This document shows positions 1 to 10,808 of a stretch of 64,000 nt of DNA, piece by piece (within the stretch, counting starts at the first letter, position 1; each line of letters starts with the position of its first letter). The DNA lies in assembly GCA_016713535.1 (NCBI GenBank), contig JADJOY010000009.1, positions 1 through 64,000 on the forward strand. Direction: 5' to 3'. The stretch is from Deltaproteobacteria bacterium. GTDB taxonomy: Bacteria; JADJOY01. Below the pieces are notes generated by a model that worked only from the letters and a program-made list of their open reading frames with translations, was not told the DNA's origin and ran no database searches. The position numbers and the translations under genes were made by a program.

Positions 1-372
1 GTGCCGTACCGGGATCGACGCCTTCGTCTACGCGGCGCCGAGGCGTATCGCCGGTCGCGCAACGCGCGACCCTCCGGGACGCGGGAGGGGCACGCGTCGC
101 GTGCCCGCGATACGACGCGACGGGGCGTGCGCGGCGACTACATCGCGGATCGCTGCACGATCGATCGTGCCGTACCGGGATCGACGCCTTCGTCTACGCG
201 GCGCCGAGGCGTATCGCCGGTCGCGCAACGCGCGACCCTCCGGGACGCGGGAGGGGCACGCGTCGCGTGCCCGGCGATACGACGGGGCGTGCGCGGCGAC
301 TACATCGCGGATCGCTGCACGATCGATCGTGCCGTACCGGGATCGACGCCTTCGTCTGCGCGGCAGGCGCAC
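1..372. repeat. Tandem repeat, about 2.3 copies of a 166/162-bp unit
   Basis: The same sequence starts at 1, 167 and 329 (GTGCCGTACCGGGATCGACG each time), so copy 1 is 166 bp, copy 2 is 162 bp and copy 3 is cut after about 44 bp. The length difference lies near the CGATACGAC stretch (copy 2 lacks a short CGACG-like piece). Each full copy contains a hairpin, GGGCACGC-GTC-GCGTGCCC, and the string GCGCGACCCTCC that recurs in other intergenic elements of the window. Open frames cross it on both strands but have only the low-complexity arginine-rich composition expected of such DNA, so I do not call a gene. It fills the 414 bases before the hut operon. Its left boundary is outside or at the window edge. 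Confidence 0.85.
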
Positions 373-414
373 GCCCCTCCGCCCCCCGGGAGTAATCGGC
401 GGTAACATGCCCGC

Positions 415-1326
415 ATGCCGCCGCCGATCGTCGCTCCGCTCTGGTATCGCGCCGATCAGTGGCTCGCCGAGGCGCACGACGAGCCGCGCTTCACGCTGAT
501 CCGGCGTACCGACGTCGGTCGCGTCGCTCTCCCCCTCCCACGCCCACCTGGCACCCGAGCGGGTGCGGGACGTGCTCGCGCGGCTCTCGACCTTCGACGG
601 CGAGCGCGGTCTCGACCTGCGTGACCTCGCGGCCGCCGACCTCGGCGACTGGGGTGTCGCGGATCTCGACGTGTTCGCCGCCCTGCACTCGATCGAGGCG
701 CTCGCGCGCGAGCTCGCACCTGGGCCGGTGCGCGCGTTCCTGGGTGGCGACAACGCCATCACGCGGCCGCTGGTGCGCGGGCTCGCGCACGAGGACCTCT
801 CGGCGATCGGCGTGCTCACCCTCGACGCCCACCGACGTGCGCTCGCTCGACCGCGGTCCCACCAACAGCAACCCGATCAGCGGCCTGATCCGGGACGGGC
901 TGCCGGGCTCCCCACGTCGTCCAGGTGGGCATCCTCGCGTTCGCCAACTCGCGCGATTACCGTGACGAGTGCGAGGCGCGCGGCATCGAGGTGCGCTCGC
1001 GGAGCGACGTGGAAGCGCGCGGCATCGAGACGGTGATGAGCGAGACCCTCGCGACGCTCGGGGAGCGCTGCGAGCGGATCTTCGTGGACGTGGACATGGA
1101 CGTGCTCGACCGCGCGTTCGCGCCCGCCTGCCCCGGCGCGCGCCCCGGTGGCCTGGCCCCGCGCGAGCTGTTCGCGGCGGTGCGCCTCGCCGGGCGCCAC
1201 CCCAAGGTGATCGGCGCCGACTTCGTGGAGGTCGATCCCGAGCGCGACGTCGCCGACCTCACGCTCTTCAACACCGCCACGGCGCTGCTGTCGTTCGCCG
1301 CCGGTGTCCTGGAGCGCGAGCGGTGA
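415..1326 (+). pseudogene. hutG: Formimidoylglutamase (arginase family), broken by three frame changes
   Basis: Hydrolyses N-formimidoyl-glutamate, the last step of histidine breakdown. Conserved pieces lie in successive frames: an N-terminal piece from the ATG at 415, then LGGDNAITRP and LTLDAH (about 560-832), then DVRSLDRGPTNSNPI (about 834-912), then VDVDMDVLDRAFAP with CPGARPGGL (about 913-1326). The GGDN, DAH-D and DxDxLD motifs are those of the two-metal centre of ureohydrolases. Frame changes fall near 531-535, 833 and 912, each corresponding to one extra base or two missing bases; at 833 the usual DAHHD is short by one His, so a two-base deletion fits best there. The original frame is restored at the end and the TGA overlaps the GTG of hutH. 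The start is uncertain because no clear ribosome site precedes 415. It is either a decayed gene or a stretch of poor sequence in an otherwise intact operon. Confidence 0.75.
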
Positions 1327-2864
1327 GCCGGCGCGTGGTGGTCCGCCTCGGGCCGCTCGCGTTCGAGGACGTGATCGCGGTCGCCGAGCGGCGCGCCGAG
1401 GTCGAGCTCCACCCCGAGGTCCGGCCCGCGATGGAGCGAGCGCGCGCGGTCATCGAGCGCGCCCTCGCCGAGCGGCGCGTGGTGTACGGCGTGACCACCG
1501 GCTTCGGCGCCCTCGCCAACACCCGCATCGAGCCCGAGGCCGCCGCGGCGCTCCAGCTCCGGTTGGTGCGCAGCCACGCGGCCGGCGTGGGCGAGCCGCT
1601 CCCCGACCCGGTGGTGCGCGCGATGCTGCTCCTGCGCGCGCGCACCCTCGCGCAGGGCTACTCGGGAGTGCGCCCGATCCTGGTCGAGCGCTACCTCGAG
1701 CTCTTGCGGCACGACTGGCTGCCCGTCGTGCCGGGGCACGGATCGGTGGGGGCGTCAGGCGATCTCGCGCCGTTCGCGCACCTGGCGCTGACGCTGGTCG
1801 GCGAGGGCACGCTGCGCGTCCACGGCGCCGTGCTGCCCGCCGCGGAGGTGCTCGCGCGCGCCGGGCTCGAGCCACTGGTCCTGGAGGCCAAGGAGGGCCT
1901 GAGCCTGCTCAACGGCACCGAGGGGATGCTCGCCCTCGGCGTGCTGGCGCTCGATCGCGCGCGGCGGCTCGCGCGCACCGCGGACGTGGCGTGCGCGCTC
2001 TCGGTCGAAGCCCTGCTGGGCTCGCACCGCCCGTTCCGCCCCGAGATCCACCAGCTCCGTCGCCATCCCGGCCAGATCGACGCGGCCCGCAACATCGCCG
2101 CGCTGATCGCGGGCTCGGCGATCGGCGCGAGCCACGCCGACGACTTCACCCACGCGGTGCAGGACGCCTACAGCCTGCGCTGCGCGCCGCAGGTCCACGG
2201 CGCGTGCCGCGACTCGCTGACGCACGCGGCGGCGGTGTTCGAGCGCGAGATCGACGCGGTGGTCGACAACCCGATCGTGCTCGCCGACACCGACGAGGTG
2301 ATCTCCGCGGGCAACTTCCACGGCCAGCCGCTCGCCGTGGTCCTCGACCTGATGGCGATCGCGCTCACCGACCTCGCGAGCATCTCGGAGCGGCGCACCG
2401 ATCGGCTCCTCGATCCGGCCCACTCGAGCGGCCTGCCGCCGTTCCTCGCCGCCGAGCCCGGGCTCATGAGCGGCTACATGCTCGCCCAGTACACCGCGGC
2501 GGCGCTGGTGGCCGAGTGCCGCGTGCTGAGCCACCCGGCGTCGGTCGACACCATCCCCACCTCCGGCAGTCAGGAGGACCACGTCTCGATGGGCTGGGGC
2601 GCCGCGCGCAAGCTCCACGAGGTGCTGCGCGCCGTGAGCCGGGTGCTCGCCGTCGAGCTCCTGTGCGCGGCGCAGGGAGTCGAGCTGCGCGCGCCGCACG
2701 CGCCTGCTCCCGCCACCGCCGCGGCGCTCGCGAAGATCCGCACGCTGGCGCCGCGGCTCACCGAGGATCGCGTGCTCGGGCCCGAGATCGAGGCGGGCGC
2801 GGCCGCGATCGAGCGCGGCGAGATCGACGGCGCGGCCGAGGCGGTGGTCGGGCGGCTCGCATGA
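1323..2864 (+). CDS. hutH: Histidine ammonia-lyase
   Basis: Cytoplasmic enzyme that deaminates L-histidine to urocanate, the first step of the Hut pathway. At 513 residues it has the usual family length. The [12 protein letters not shown] motif at about residues 140-151 carries the Ala144-Ser145-Gly146 triad that cyclises into the MIO electrophile. Other family blocks visible are YGVTTGFG near the N-terminus, SLLNGTEGM and QDAYSLRC. The GTG start overlaps the TGA of the preceding hutG remnant (GTGA), implying translational coupling; the next gene, hutU, begins 16 bases after the stop. The order hutG-hutH-hutU-hutI supports the assignment. Confidence 0.97.
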   Translation: MSRRVVVRLGPLAFEDVIAVAERRAEVELHPEVRPAMERARAVIERALAERRVVYGVTTGFGALANTRIEPEAAAALQLRLVRSHAAGVGEPLPDPVVRAMLLLRARTLAQGYSGVRPILVERYLELLRHDWLPVVPGHGSVGASGDLAPFAHLALTLVGEGTLRVHGAVLPAAEVLARAGLEPLVLEAKEGLSLLNGTEGMLALGVLALDRARRLARTADVACALSVEALLGSHRPFRPEIHQLRRHPGQIDAARNIAALIAGSAIGASHADDFTHAVQDAYSLRCAPQVHGACRDSLTHAAAVFEREIDAVVDNPIVLADTDEVISAGNFHGQPLAVVLDLMAIALTDLASISERRTDRLLDPAHSSGLPPFLAAEPGLMSGYMLAQYTAAALVAECRVLSHPASVDTIPTSGSQEDHVSMGWGAARKLHEVLRAVSRVLAVELLCAAQGVELRAPHAPAPATAAALAKIRTLAPRLTEDRVLGPEIEAGAAAIERGEIDGAAEAVVGRLA

Positions 2865-2880
2865 AGCGGAGGACCGGACC

Positions 2881-4533
<1,653 letters not shown>

Positions 4534-4535
4534 GC

Positions 4536-5783
4536 GTGGCGAAGATGAGCGAGGCACGCGTGGACCTGCTCCTCACCGGCATCGGCGAGCTCGTCACTCA
4601 CGATCCGGCGCACGGCGCGCCCTCGGGGCTGGTGCGCGACGCCGCGCTGCTGGTCGCGGACGGCCGCGTGGCGTGGGCGGGAAGCCGGCTCGGCCTGCCG
4701 CGCCAGCTCGGCGACGTCGAGACGATCGACTGCGGCGGCCGCGCCGTGATCCCGGGCTTCGTCGACGCCCACACGCACCTGGTGTTCGGCGGCCACCGCG
4801 CGGACGACTTCGCGCGCCGGCTGCACGGCGCGAGCTACGCGCAGGTCCTCGCCGCGGGCGGCGGCATCCACGCCTCGGTGGCGGCCACCCGCCTCGCCGC
4901 CACGGTCGACGAGCCGGGGCTCTCGCTCCTCGACCAGAGCCTCGCCCGCGCGCGCCGCATGGTGGCGTTCGGCACCACCACTGTGGAGGTGAAGTCCGGC
5001 TACGGCCTCGACACCGCGGGCGAGCGGCGAATGCTCGAGGTGGCGAGCGAGCTGCCGCGCCACGCGGGGCTCGACGTCGTGGCCACGTTCCTCGGGGCGC
5101 ACGTGGTGCCGGCGAGCCATCGAGCCGACCGCGACGGCTACCTGGCGCTGCTCGAGAACGAGATGTTGCCCGCGTGCGCGCCGCTGGCGCGCTACTGCGA
5201 CGTGTTCTGCGAGGACGGTGCCTTCTCGGTCGACGAGGCGCGCCGCGTGCTCGTCGCCGGCAAGCGCCACGGGCTCGCGCCGCGCATCCACGCCAACCAG
5301 CTCGGCGCGAGCGGCGGCGCTAGGCTCGCGGCCGAGGTGGGCGCGGTGTCCGCCGACCACCTCGATCACGTCGACGACGGCGACATCGCGGCGCTGCGGG
5401 CCGCCGGCACGGTGGCGGTGCTGCTGCCGGGTGCGGCGCTCTCGATGCGCACACCGCCGCCCCCCGCGCGCCGGCTGTGGGACGCGGGCCTACCGGTGGC
5501 GCTCGCCACCGACTGCAACCCCGGGACGTCGTACGTCGAGAGCATGCAGCTCGTGATCGCGCTCGCCGTGCTCGAGCTCGGGCTCGAGCCGGAGGAGGCG
5601 CTGTGGAGCGCGACCCGCGGCGGCGCGCTCGCGCTCGAGCTCGCCGACCGCGGCTGGCTGGGCGCCGGCGCGCTCGCCGACCTGGTGATTCTCGACGCCG
5701 AGAGCCACCTCCACCTCAGCTACCGCCCTGGCGGCAACCTGGCGTGGAAGGTGCTCAAGCGCGGACGGTTGGTGTACGGCTGA
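4536..5783 (+). CDS. hutI: Imidazolonepropionase
   Basis: Metal-dependent amidohydrolase that opens imidazolonepropionate to formimidoylglutamate, the substrate of hutG. The 415-residue protein carries the amidohydrolase HxH signature in GFVDAHTHLVFGG, the family-specific GGGIHASVAATR, a later His in HANQLGASGG, the DHLDH block and the ATDCNPGTS motif with the metal-binding Asp. The GTG at 4536 follows the hutU stop by two bases; an ATG at 4545 is an equally possible start three codons in. It is the last recognised hut gene; no HutC-type repressor is seen in the window. Confidence 0.96.
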   Translation: MAKMSEARVDLLLTGIGELVTHDPAHGAPSGLVRDAALLVADGRVAWAGSRLGLPRQLGDVETIDCGGRAVIPGFVDAHTHLVFGGHRADDFARRLHGASYAQVLAAGGGIHASVAATRLAATVDEPGLSLLDQSLARARRMVAFGTTTVEVKSGYGLDTAGERRMLEVASELPRHAGLDVVATFLGAHVVPASHRADRDGYLALLENEMLPACAPLARYCDVFCEDGAFSVDEARRVLVAGKRHGLAPRIHANQLGASGGARLAAEVGAVSADHLDHVDDGDIAALRAAGTVAVLLPGAALSMRTPPPPARRLWDAGLPVALATDCNPGTSYVESMQLVIALAVLELGLEPEEALWSATRGGALALELADRGWLGAGALADLVILDAESHLHLSYRPGGNLAWKVLKRGRLVYG

Positions 5784-5841
5784 GCGCGGTTCGACCGTAC
5801 AATGCGGCGAGCCCGGTTCCCGCGGCTCACGGAGGGTTCCC

Positions 5842-6393
5842 ATGCGCGTCGCGTCCTCGGCTCGAACGATCGGCCTGATCCTCGTGGTGGCGGTGTCGGC
5901 GTTCGCGGTGGTGCCCGCACGGGCGGCCGAGCCGGCCTCCGTCGGCGGCGCGGCGGACGCGGCCCAGGCGCCCGCGCCCGAGGCCAAGCTCGCGACCGGG
6001 CTCTACCTGGTCTCGCCCGAGGACGGCGCGGGCCGCATCCAGGTGCTGCTCGGCGAGCAGAAGTACTTCATCGATCCGAAGCCGGTGGTCGAGAAGAAGG
6101 GCATCGAGTCGACCAAGGTCGAGCACGAGGCGCCGATCCCGGCGGCACCCGGCAAGCCCGCGGCACCGCCCGCGGTGGGCATCCGCCTCAACCTCACCGC
6201 CGCCGGCAAGGCCGCGCTCGCCGACGCCACCACCAAGAACGTCGGCATGCGGGTGGCGATCGTCGCCGACGGCGAGGTCGTGGCGATGCCGGTGATCCGC
6301 GAGCCCGTGACCGACGGGATGCTGGTGATCTCGGGCTCGTTCACCGAGGAGCGCGCCAAGCAGCTCGCGGCCGCCCTGGCGGCGAAGAAGTAG
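5842..6393 (+). CDS. Exported protein with a SecD P1-head-like domain
   Basis: The 183-residue product starts with a typical Sec signal peptide (hydrophobic stretch, then PARAAEP). From about residue 110 it reads LTAAGKAALADAT, VAIVADGEVVAMPVIREPV, then VISGSFTEERAKQLAAAL, the order and wording of the head subdomain of the periplasmic P1 region of SecD. No membrane segments follow, so this is a free-standing periplasmic domain and not a SecD subunit. The start is chosen from GGAGGG six bases upstream of the ATG, and TACAAT at 5798-5803 is a possible -10 element. A two-hairpin element begins right after the TAG stop. Function unknown; family resemblance is seen, role is not inferred. Confidence 0.75.
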   Translation: MRVASSARTIGLILVVAVSAFAVVPARAAEPASVGGAADAAQAPAPEAKLATGLYLVSPEDGAGRIQVLLGEQKYFIDPKPVVEKKGIESTKVEHEAPIPAAPGKPAAPPAVGIRLNLTAAGKAALADATTKNVGMRVAIVADGEVVAMPVIREPVTDGMLVISGSFTEERAKQLAAALAAKK

Positions 6394-6395
6394 CC

Positions 6396-6464
6396 CTGGA
6401 GCGTCGGCGCTCCGTCGCCGACCCAGGGCCGGCCGGGCGGCTGACGGAGCAGCCGCGCTCCAGG
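6396..6464. repeat. Two-hairpin intergenic element (copy A)
   Basis: Lies between the convergent ends at 6393 and 6472. First hairpin: CTGG-AGC then GTCGGCG, loop CTCCGT, CGCCGAC, CCAG. Second hairpin: GCGGCT, loop GACGGAGC, AGCCGC, ending CTCCAGG. The loops of the two hairpins are reverse complements of one another. Bases 6396-6426 are an exact reverse complement of 14266-14296. It could serve as a bidirectional terminator, although no U-rich tract follows. Confidence 0.8.
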
Positions 6465-6471
6465 GGACGCG

Positions 6472-7464
6472 TCACCTCGCGTCCCCCGTCATCACCCGCA
6501 CCGCGAGCTTGTCGGCGCCGCGGATCAGCGTGAGCGTCACGATCGTGCCCGGCTCGGTCTCGAGCATCAGGCGCTGCAGTGCCTCGATGCCCGGAGTGGG
6601 CTTGTCGTCGACCGCCACCACCCGATCGCCGTGCAGGACGCCCGAGGTGGCCGCCGCCCCCTTGGCATCGAGCGACATCACGCCGACCGCGCTGGTGAGT
6701 GGCAGCCCGAAGTGGCGCGCCACCCGCGCGTGGAGCGGCACGGTCTGACCGCCGATCCCGAGCACGCCGCGCCGCACCCGGCCGTCCTTGATGAGGCGCC
6801 CCGCGATCAGCTTCACGGTGCTCGCCGCGATCGCGAAGCAGAGCCCTTGCGCGGGGAGGATCACCGCGGTGTTGACGCCGATCACCTCGCCCCGTGAGCT
6901 CACCAGCGGGCCGCCCGAGTTGCCGGGATTGAGCGCCGCGTCGGTCTGGATGACGTTGTCGACGGTGCGACCCGAGCGCGAAGCGAGGCTGCGCCCCACC
7001 GCGCTCACCACGCCCGCGGTGACGGTGCAGTCGAAGCCGTACGGGTTGCCGATCGCGATCGCGAGCTGACCGGGACGCACGGCCGTGGAGTCGCCGAGCG
7101 CCGCGACCGCGAGGTCGGGCGCGTGGATGCGCACCACCGCGAGGTCGGTGTGGGGATCGTCGCCGACGAGGTGCGCCGGCATGCGGCGGCCGTCGGCGAA
7201 GCTCACCTCGAGCTCGGCGGCGCCGTGCACCACGTGGCTGTTGGTGAGGAGGAAGCCGTCGGGCGTGAACACGAACCCCGAGCCGCTGCCGCGCGGGCGG
7301 CGGGAGCGGCGCGACTCGTCGCGCTTGCGACCGTGGACGTCGATCCTCACGACGGCGGGCGCGACCCGATCCACCGCCGAGGTCACCGCGCGCGAGTAGG
7401 CGTCGAGGAGCTCGTCGTCGGGCGCCGCCGCCAGCGATGGCCGCGGCTCGATCGTTTCGAGCAT
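6472..7464 (-). CDS. HtrA/DegP-like trypsin-fold serine protease with PDZ domain
   Basis: About 330 residues. The protease domain shows the catalytic His in FLLTNSHVV, Asp in DPHTDLAVVR and Ser in LNPGNSGGPL; a C-terminal PDZ domain covers roughly the last 95 residues (GVMSLDAKGAAATSGVLHGDRV). There is no signal peptide or membrane anchor before the protease domain, unlike periplasmic DegP, so a cytoplasmic location is likely. The frame is open further upstream to 7533, but AGGGAGGG ends six bases before the ATG at 7464, which I take as start; the ATG at 7470 is too close to that site. The gene is divergent from the membrane-protein gene at 7545 and convergent with the SecD-like gene. Confidence 0.9.
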   Translation of the reverse strand: MLETIEPRPSLAAAPDDELLDAYSRAVTSAVDRVAPAVVRIDVHGRKRDESRRSRRPRGSGSGFVFTPDGFLLTNSHVVHGAAELEVSFADGRRMPAHLVGDDPHTDLAVVRIHAPDLAVAALGDSTAVRPGQLAIAIGNPYGFDCTVTAGVVSAVGRSLASRSGRTVDNVIQTDAALNPGNSGGPLVSSRGEVIGVNTAVILPAQGLCFAIAASTVKLIAGRLIKDGRVRRGVLGIGGQTVPLHARVARHFGLPLTSAVGVMSLDAKGAAATSGVLHGDRVVAVDDKPTPGIEALQRLMLETEPGTIVTLTLIRGADKLAVRVMTGDAR

Positions 7465-7544
7465 GATCATCCCTCCCTTCGAAGGAGTAGCGCGTGACGT
7501 AACCACTCCCGCCGCCACCGCAACCGGTGGCACCGGAGGCCGTC

Positions 7545-8177
7545 ATGACCGAAAGCTCGCGGCAGGCGCTCGCCATCCTCCGCGATCCGACCCAGTTCCA
7601 GTGGCACGTGATCCCGCTGCTCGCGCTGACGGTCTACGTCTACGCCGTCGAGGTCGAGCGCAGGAACTGGAACCTGGTGTTCGCCGGGCTCGCGTTCTGG
7701 GGCATGGACTGGTTCAACGAGCTCTGGAACGCGCTGGTCTTCCACGTGAGCGGCCACGCGGCGGTGTGGAGCGCGCCCGGGCGCACCGCGTTCCTGATCC
7801 TGATCGGCCTCAACATCGAGATCTGCTTCATGTTCGCGATCTCCGGGATCGTGTGGGGGAAGCTCCTCCCGCGCGACCCGGGCTTGCGCATCCTCGGCGT
7901 CCCCAATCGCTGGTTCTTCGCGGTCGTGAACTCGATCTTCTGCGTGCTCGTCGAGATCTTCCTCAACCACGCCGACGCGCTGATCTGGGAGTACCCGTGG
8001 TGGGGCCGCGGCGCGCCGTGGCTGATCTTCGGGCTCGGCTACTTCCCGTTCTTCGTCGTGTCCTACTGGGTCCACGACCTGACCACCGTGCGCGCCAAGG
8101 TGCGCGCCGTGAGCGTCATCTACGCCGTCGACCTCGCCGCCGCCGCGGTGTTCGGCGTCGGGCTGGGGTGGATCTGA
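7545..8177 (+). CDS. Conserved multi-pass membrane protein of unknown function
   Basis: A 210-residue protein with about six hydrophobic segments (for example IPLLALTVYVYAV, TAFLILIGLNIEICFMFAI, FFAVVNSIFCVLVEIFL, FFVVSYW and the final VDLAAAAVFGVGLGWI). Conserved-looking polar residues within segments include WGMDWFNELWNALVFH and FLNHADALIWEYPWW, which could line a site inside the membrane. The ATG at 7545 is preceded by CCGGAGGCCGTC, a good ribosome site; the open frame begins 18 bases earlier. It is divergent from the HtrA-like gene. I do not recognise the family. Confidence 0.8.
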   Translation: MTESSRQALAILRDPTQFQWHVIPLLALTVYVYAVEVERRNWNLVFAGLAFWGMDWFNELWNALVFHVSGHAAVWSAPGRTAFLILIGLNIEICFMFAISGIVWGKLLPRDPGLRILGVPNRWFFAVVNSIFCVLVEIFLNHADALIWEYPWWGRGAPWLIFGLGYFPFFVVSYWVHDLTTVRAKVRAVSVIYAVDLAAAAVFGVGLGWI

Positions 8178-8200
8178 GGGCGGACGGGTACGATGTGGCG

Positions 8201-8761
8201 ATGACCGACCTCGACGGGATTCCGCTCGAGAGCGTGCGCCGCCTCCGGCGTTCCGAATACGACCGCATGGTCGACCTCGGGATGTTCGGAGACGAACGCG
8301 TGGATCTCCTCGACGGGATCCTCGTCGTCGGTCACCGTGCCAGCCCGCCGCATGCCGAGTCGGTCTGCCGGCTCTCGGAGACGTTGATGCCAGCGCTCCG
8401 AGGCCGCGCGCGCATCCTGATTCGCGCGCCATTCGCCGCATCCGAGTACTCCGAGCCCGAACCCGACCTAGCGCTCGTCCCGGTCGCTGACTATTCGACG
8501 GCCCACCCCGCCTCGTCCTTCCTGGTGATCGAGGTCGCCGACAGCTCGTTGCGAAAGGACCGCGCGCTGAAGGGCCGGCTCTACGCGCGCGCGGCCATCC
8601 CCGAGTACTGGATCGTCGATCTGACATCTCGCGCGATCGAGGTGTACCGATCACCGGTCGATGGCCTGTACACCGACACCGAGCGCTACTCGGCCGGCAT
8701 GGTGCTATTACCCGCCGCGTTTCCCGACGTCGCCGTCGACGTGGCCGCGCTGATCCCGTAG
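8201..8761 (+). CDS. Uma2-family (DUF820) putative endonuclease
   Basis: The 186-residue product matches the Uma2 pattern: an N-terminal L-x-x-Y-xx-M-V-xx-G block (RRSEYDRMVDLGMF), then EPEPDLALVP, FLVIEVADSS and RAAIPEYWIVDL, which hold the acidic and Lys residues of a PD-(D/E)xK-like nuclease fold. Biological role of these abundant proteins is not established; they are often found as scattered single copies. The ATG at 8201 sits 23 bases after the previous stop, with TACGAT just upstream but no clear ribosome site. Next gene is in the same direction. Confidence 0.88.
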   Translation: MTDLDGIPLESVRRLRRSEYDRMVDLGMFGDERVDLLDGILVVGHRASPPHAESVCRLSETLMPALRGRARILIRAPFAASEYSEPEPDLALVPVADYSTAHPASSFLVIEVADSSLRKDRALKGRLYARAAIPEYWIVDLTSRAIEVYRSPVDGLYTDTERYSAGMVLLPAAFPDVAVDVAALIP

Positions 8762-8785
8762 CGCGCCGAGCGCGGGCTGCAGAGC

Positions 8786-9466
8786 GTGCTCCGATCCCGA
8801 TTTCGCGCCGCGCTCGCGCTCGCGGCCGTCACGTTCGGCTCGTCGTACGCATGCTACGTGACCGGGCCTCACCGGCGAGCGTGGCTGCCGTTCGTCTCCG
8901 AGCTCGACTTCTATGGCCTGTCGCGACTGCCGTTCACCGTCGGGCTGGTGGTCTTGGCGGTGACGGTCGGTCTCGTCGGACTCGGAGTCGCGCATGAGCG
9001 GTCGGCGAAGGCGACCTCTGCCGCTCGTCGCGCGTTCCACGGACTCCTCGCGGCGCCGCTCCTCGTGGCCGGGGTCGGGCTCGCGATCGTGGCGCTGGTG
9101 AACGTTCCGCGGAACGCGCTCTGGCACGGCCGCGGGGCACTCCTCGGTTTCACCGGCATGATCGCGTGGGGCGCCGGTCAGATATTCGCCGGGTGGGCAG
9201 ACGCCGAAAGCCGGCGGACCGCACGAGGCACGCTGATCGCGCGCACGCTACTGGTTGCCGTCGCGGCGCTCGCATTCCTGCTCACGCTCGCCTGGTTCGG
9301 CCGCGGCCTCGCCGAGATCCACGCCGACGCGGATCTGATGGCGTTCTACCGCCTCGAGCCGCGACCGCCGATCTTCCTCCGCGCCGCCGCTGCCGAATGG
9401 ACCCTCGTGCTCGCCGGCCTCGGCACCCTCGCCACGGTCACGCGTGAGCTCGAGGCGCGCCCATGA
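8786..9466 (+). CDS. Multi-pass membrane protein, possibly Frag1/DRAM-like
   Basis: A 226-residue protein with five to six hydrophobic segments. The N-terminal organisation, a first segment followed by a loop containing PFVSELDFYGLSRLPF and a second segment, recalls Frag1/DRAM/Sfk1 proteins, but the similarity is a loose one. The GTG start at 8786 comes 25 bases after the Uma2 stop. Its TGA overlaps the ATG of the next gene (ATGA at 9463-9466), so the two are probably co-translated. Confidence 0.7.
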   Translation: MLRSRFRAALALAAVTFGSSYACYVTGPHRRAWLPFVSELDFYGLSRLPFTVGLVVLAVTVGLVGLGVAHERSAKATSAARRAFHGLLAAPLLVAGVGLAIVALVNVPRNALWHGRGALLGFTGMIAWGAGQIFAGWADAESRRTARGTLIARTLLVAVAALAFLLTLAWFGRGLAEIHADADLMAFYRLEPRPPIFLRAAAAEWTLVLAGLGTLATVTRELEARP

Positions 9467-10527
9467 AACTCCGCCCGCTTCCGTGCTTCGCCAGTGCACT
9501 CGTCCTGCTGCTCTCGAATCCAGCCGTCGCCTGCACGATGGCGATGGTCGAGAACACGATGCTTGCGTGGGCACGCGACGACGACGCGCTCTACTTCGAC
9601 TCGTACGACAAACTCTTCCAGCTTGATCGCTGGATCGGAGGCATCGCCGCCCTCCCGCTCGGCTCGATCCCGAGAGCGCTCACGTCGTCGTTCACGATCA
9701 GTCCGGACGGTAGGACGCTAGCCGTAGCGACCGCCTCGCACGACGCGTCGTGCCGAGGACTCGAACCGCGGCTCACCCTTGCGGACGTCGGGAGTGGCCA
9801 GACGCTCGCCGCGATGAGCCGACCCCGCGGCCACCTAGTCGTGCTGGGCTGGGCGAGCGACTCGAAATCCTTGGTGATCGGCTTCAGCGATCGGCGCGGC
9901 TCGGCGATCAAGTCGGCACCCGTCCAGGAAGCGACGCGCGTCGACCGCAACCTCCAGCCGATCGAATCGCTACCGCCCGAGGCGTTCGGTCACCTCCGAC
10001 CCGATCTGCGGATGGCCCTCTCGTTCGACGGTTGGAGCGTCCTGACCGCGCACTGGCTGAAGGATCCCCGCCACGCTCGCGGCCTCGTCGCGGTCGACCT
10101 CGACCGGCAGACGGTGCGATTCAGCGCCGACGGCCGCCGGGTCGGGTACGGACTGCAGCGTTCAGCAGGCGAGTCGGTCGTCGTGATCCGCGACGCCGAG
10201 AGCCTGGAGCGGATCGCCACGATGCCGCTCACCGGCCAGCGGGTGCTCGGTCTCGCCTTCCACCCGACGCGGCCCTACGTGGCCGTGGCGAGCGAGGAGA
10301 TCGCGGTCGAGCCGCGGTCGGACGCATCGCCGGAGACACGGCTCGACTTACTCGACTACGGCGAACGAGAGACGCTGGGGCGCGCATCGATCGGCGGTTA
10401 CCGTGCATCCCGTCTCGAGTGGTCACACGACGGCGACACGCTCGCGGTGGGTGGCTCGCTCGACGAATCCACAGGATCCCCACGCCCGTGGCTCATGGAG
10501 CTGGAGCAGCTCGCGCCCGGGTCGTGA
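9463..10527 (+). CDS. Exported WD40/propeller-like protein of unknown function
   Basis: 354 residues with a signal peptide (hydrophobic stretch ending NPAVACTM; the Cys could also be a lipobox cysteine, although the preceding residues fit poorly). The mature part has repeated blade-like segments such as FTISPDGRTLAVATAS, LGWASDSKSLVIGF, FSADGRRVGYGL, LAFHPTRPYVAVAS and LEWSHDGDTLAVGG, typical of six- or seven-bladed propellers of the PQQ/WD40/TolB kind. Start overlaps the stop of the upstream membrane protein. No enzymatic motif is visible. Confidence 0.8.
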   Translation: MKLRPLPCFASALVLLLSNPAVACTMAMVENTMLAWARDDDALYFDSYDKLFQLDRWIGGIAALPLGSIPRALTSSFTISPDGRTLAVATASHDASCRGLEPRLTLADVGSGQTLAAMSRPRGHLVVLGWASDSKSLVIGFSDRRGSAIKSAPVQEATRVDRNLQPIESLPPEAFGHLRPDLRMALSFDGWSVLTAHWLKDPRHARGLVAVDLDRQTVRFSADGRRVGYGLQRSAGESVVVIRDAESLERIATMPLTGQRVLGLAFHPTRPYVAVASEEIAVEPRSDASPETRLDLLDYGERETLGRASIGGYRASRLEWSHDGDTLAVGGSLDESTGSPRPWLMELEQLAPGS

Positions 10528-10620
10528 CCGCTGACTTGCGCCCCGTTTCTAGTCCGCTGTTTCAGCGGCTGAGCCGCTCACGATCGAGCAGCTCTTCGGC
10601 GATGGATCGCGGCGAGTGGA

Positions 10621-10790
10621 TCACGACGCCGTGGAAGGTTCGGCCGTAGAGCGGCCCGAAGTCTCGGCTTCGTCGAACTCGCGGATGCGGTCCGCGTCGT
10701 AGAGCTCGATCGGGAGGGTGACGGCCGGGCGCAACAGCAGGCCGTCGCGTGTCGTCTCCGCGGCAGAAAAGCAGAAATACCGGAATCACG
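10621..10790 (-). pseudogene. Remnant of an AbrB/MazE-type antitoxin gene
   Basis: On the minus strand the frame ending at the TGA 10621-10623 reads TRDGLLLRPAVTLPIELYDADRIREFDEAE, which has the look of the C-terminal tail of AbrB/MazE-like antitoxins (LLRPA, then P-E-Y-x-x-R-x-x-E-F). No start codon or N-terminal swapped-hairpin DNA-binding part is present upstream, and no toxin gene is next to it. The rest of the 325 bases between 10528 and 10853 holds a small GCGGCT-GA-GCCGC hairpin near 10566 and the promoter of the next gene. Call rests on a short similarity only. Confidence 0.35.
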
Positions 10791-10808
10791 AAGAGGGCAT
10801 CCTGACGG

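Noticed and set aside
1-372. Tandem repeat considered as CRISPR array
   Set aside because: Units are 162-166 bp with no constant short repeat and variable spacer pattern, and there is no cas gene in the window.
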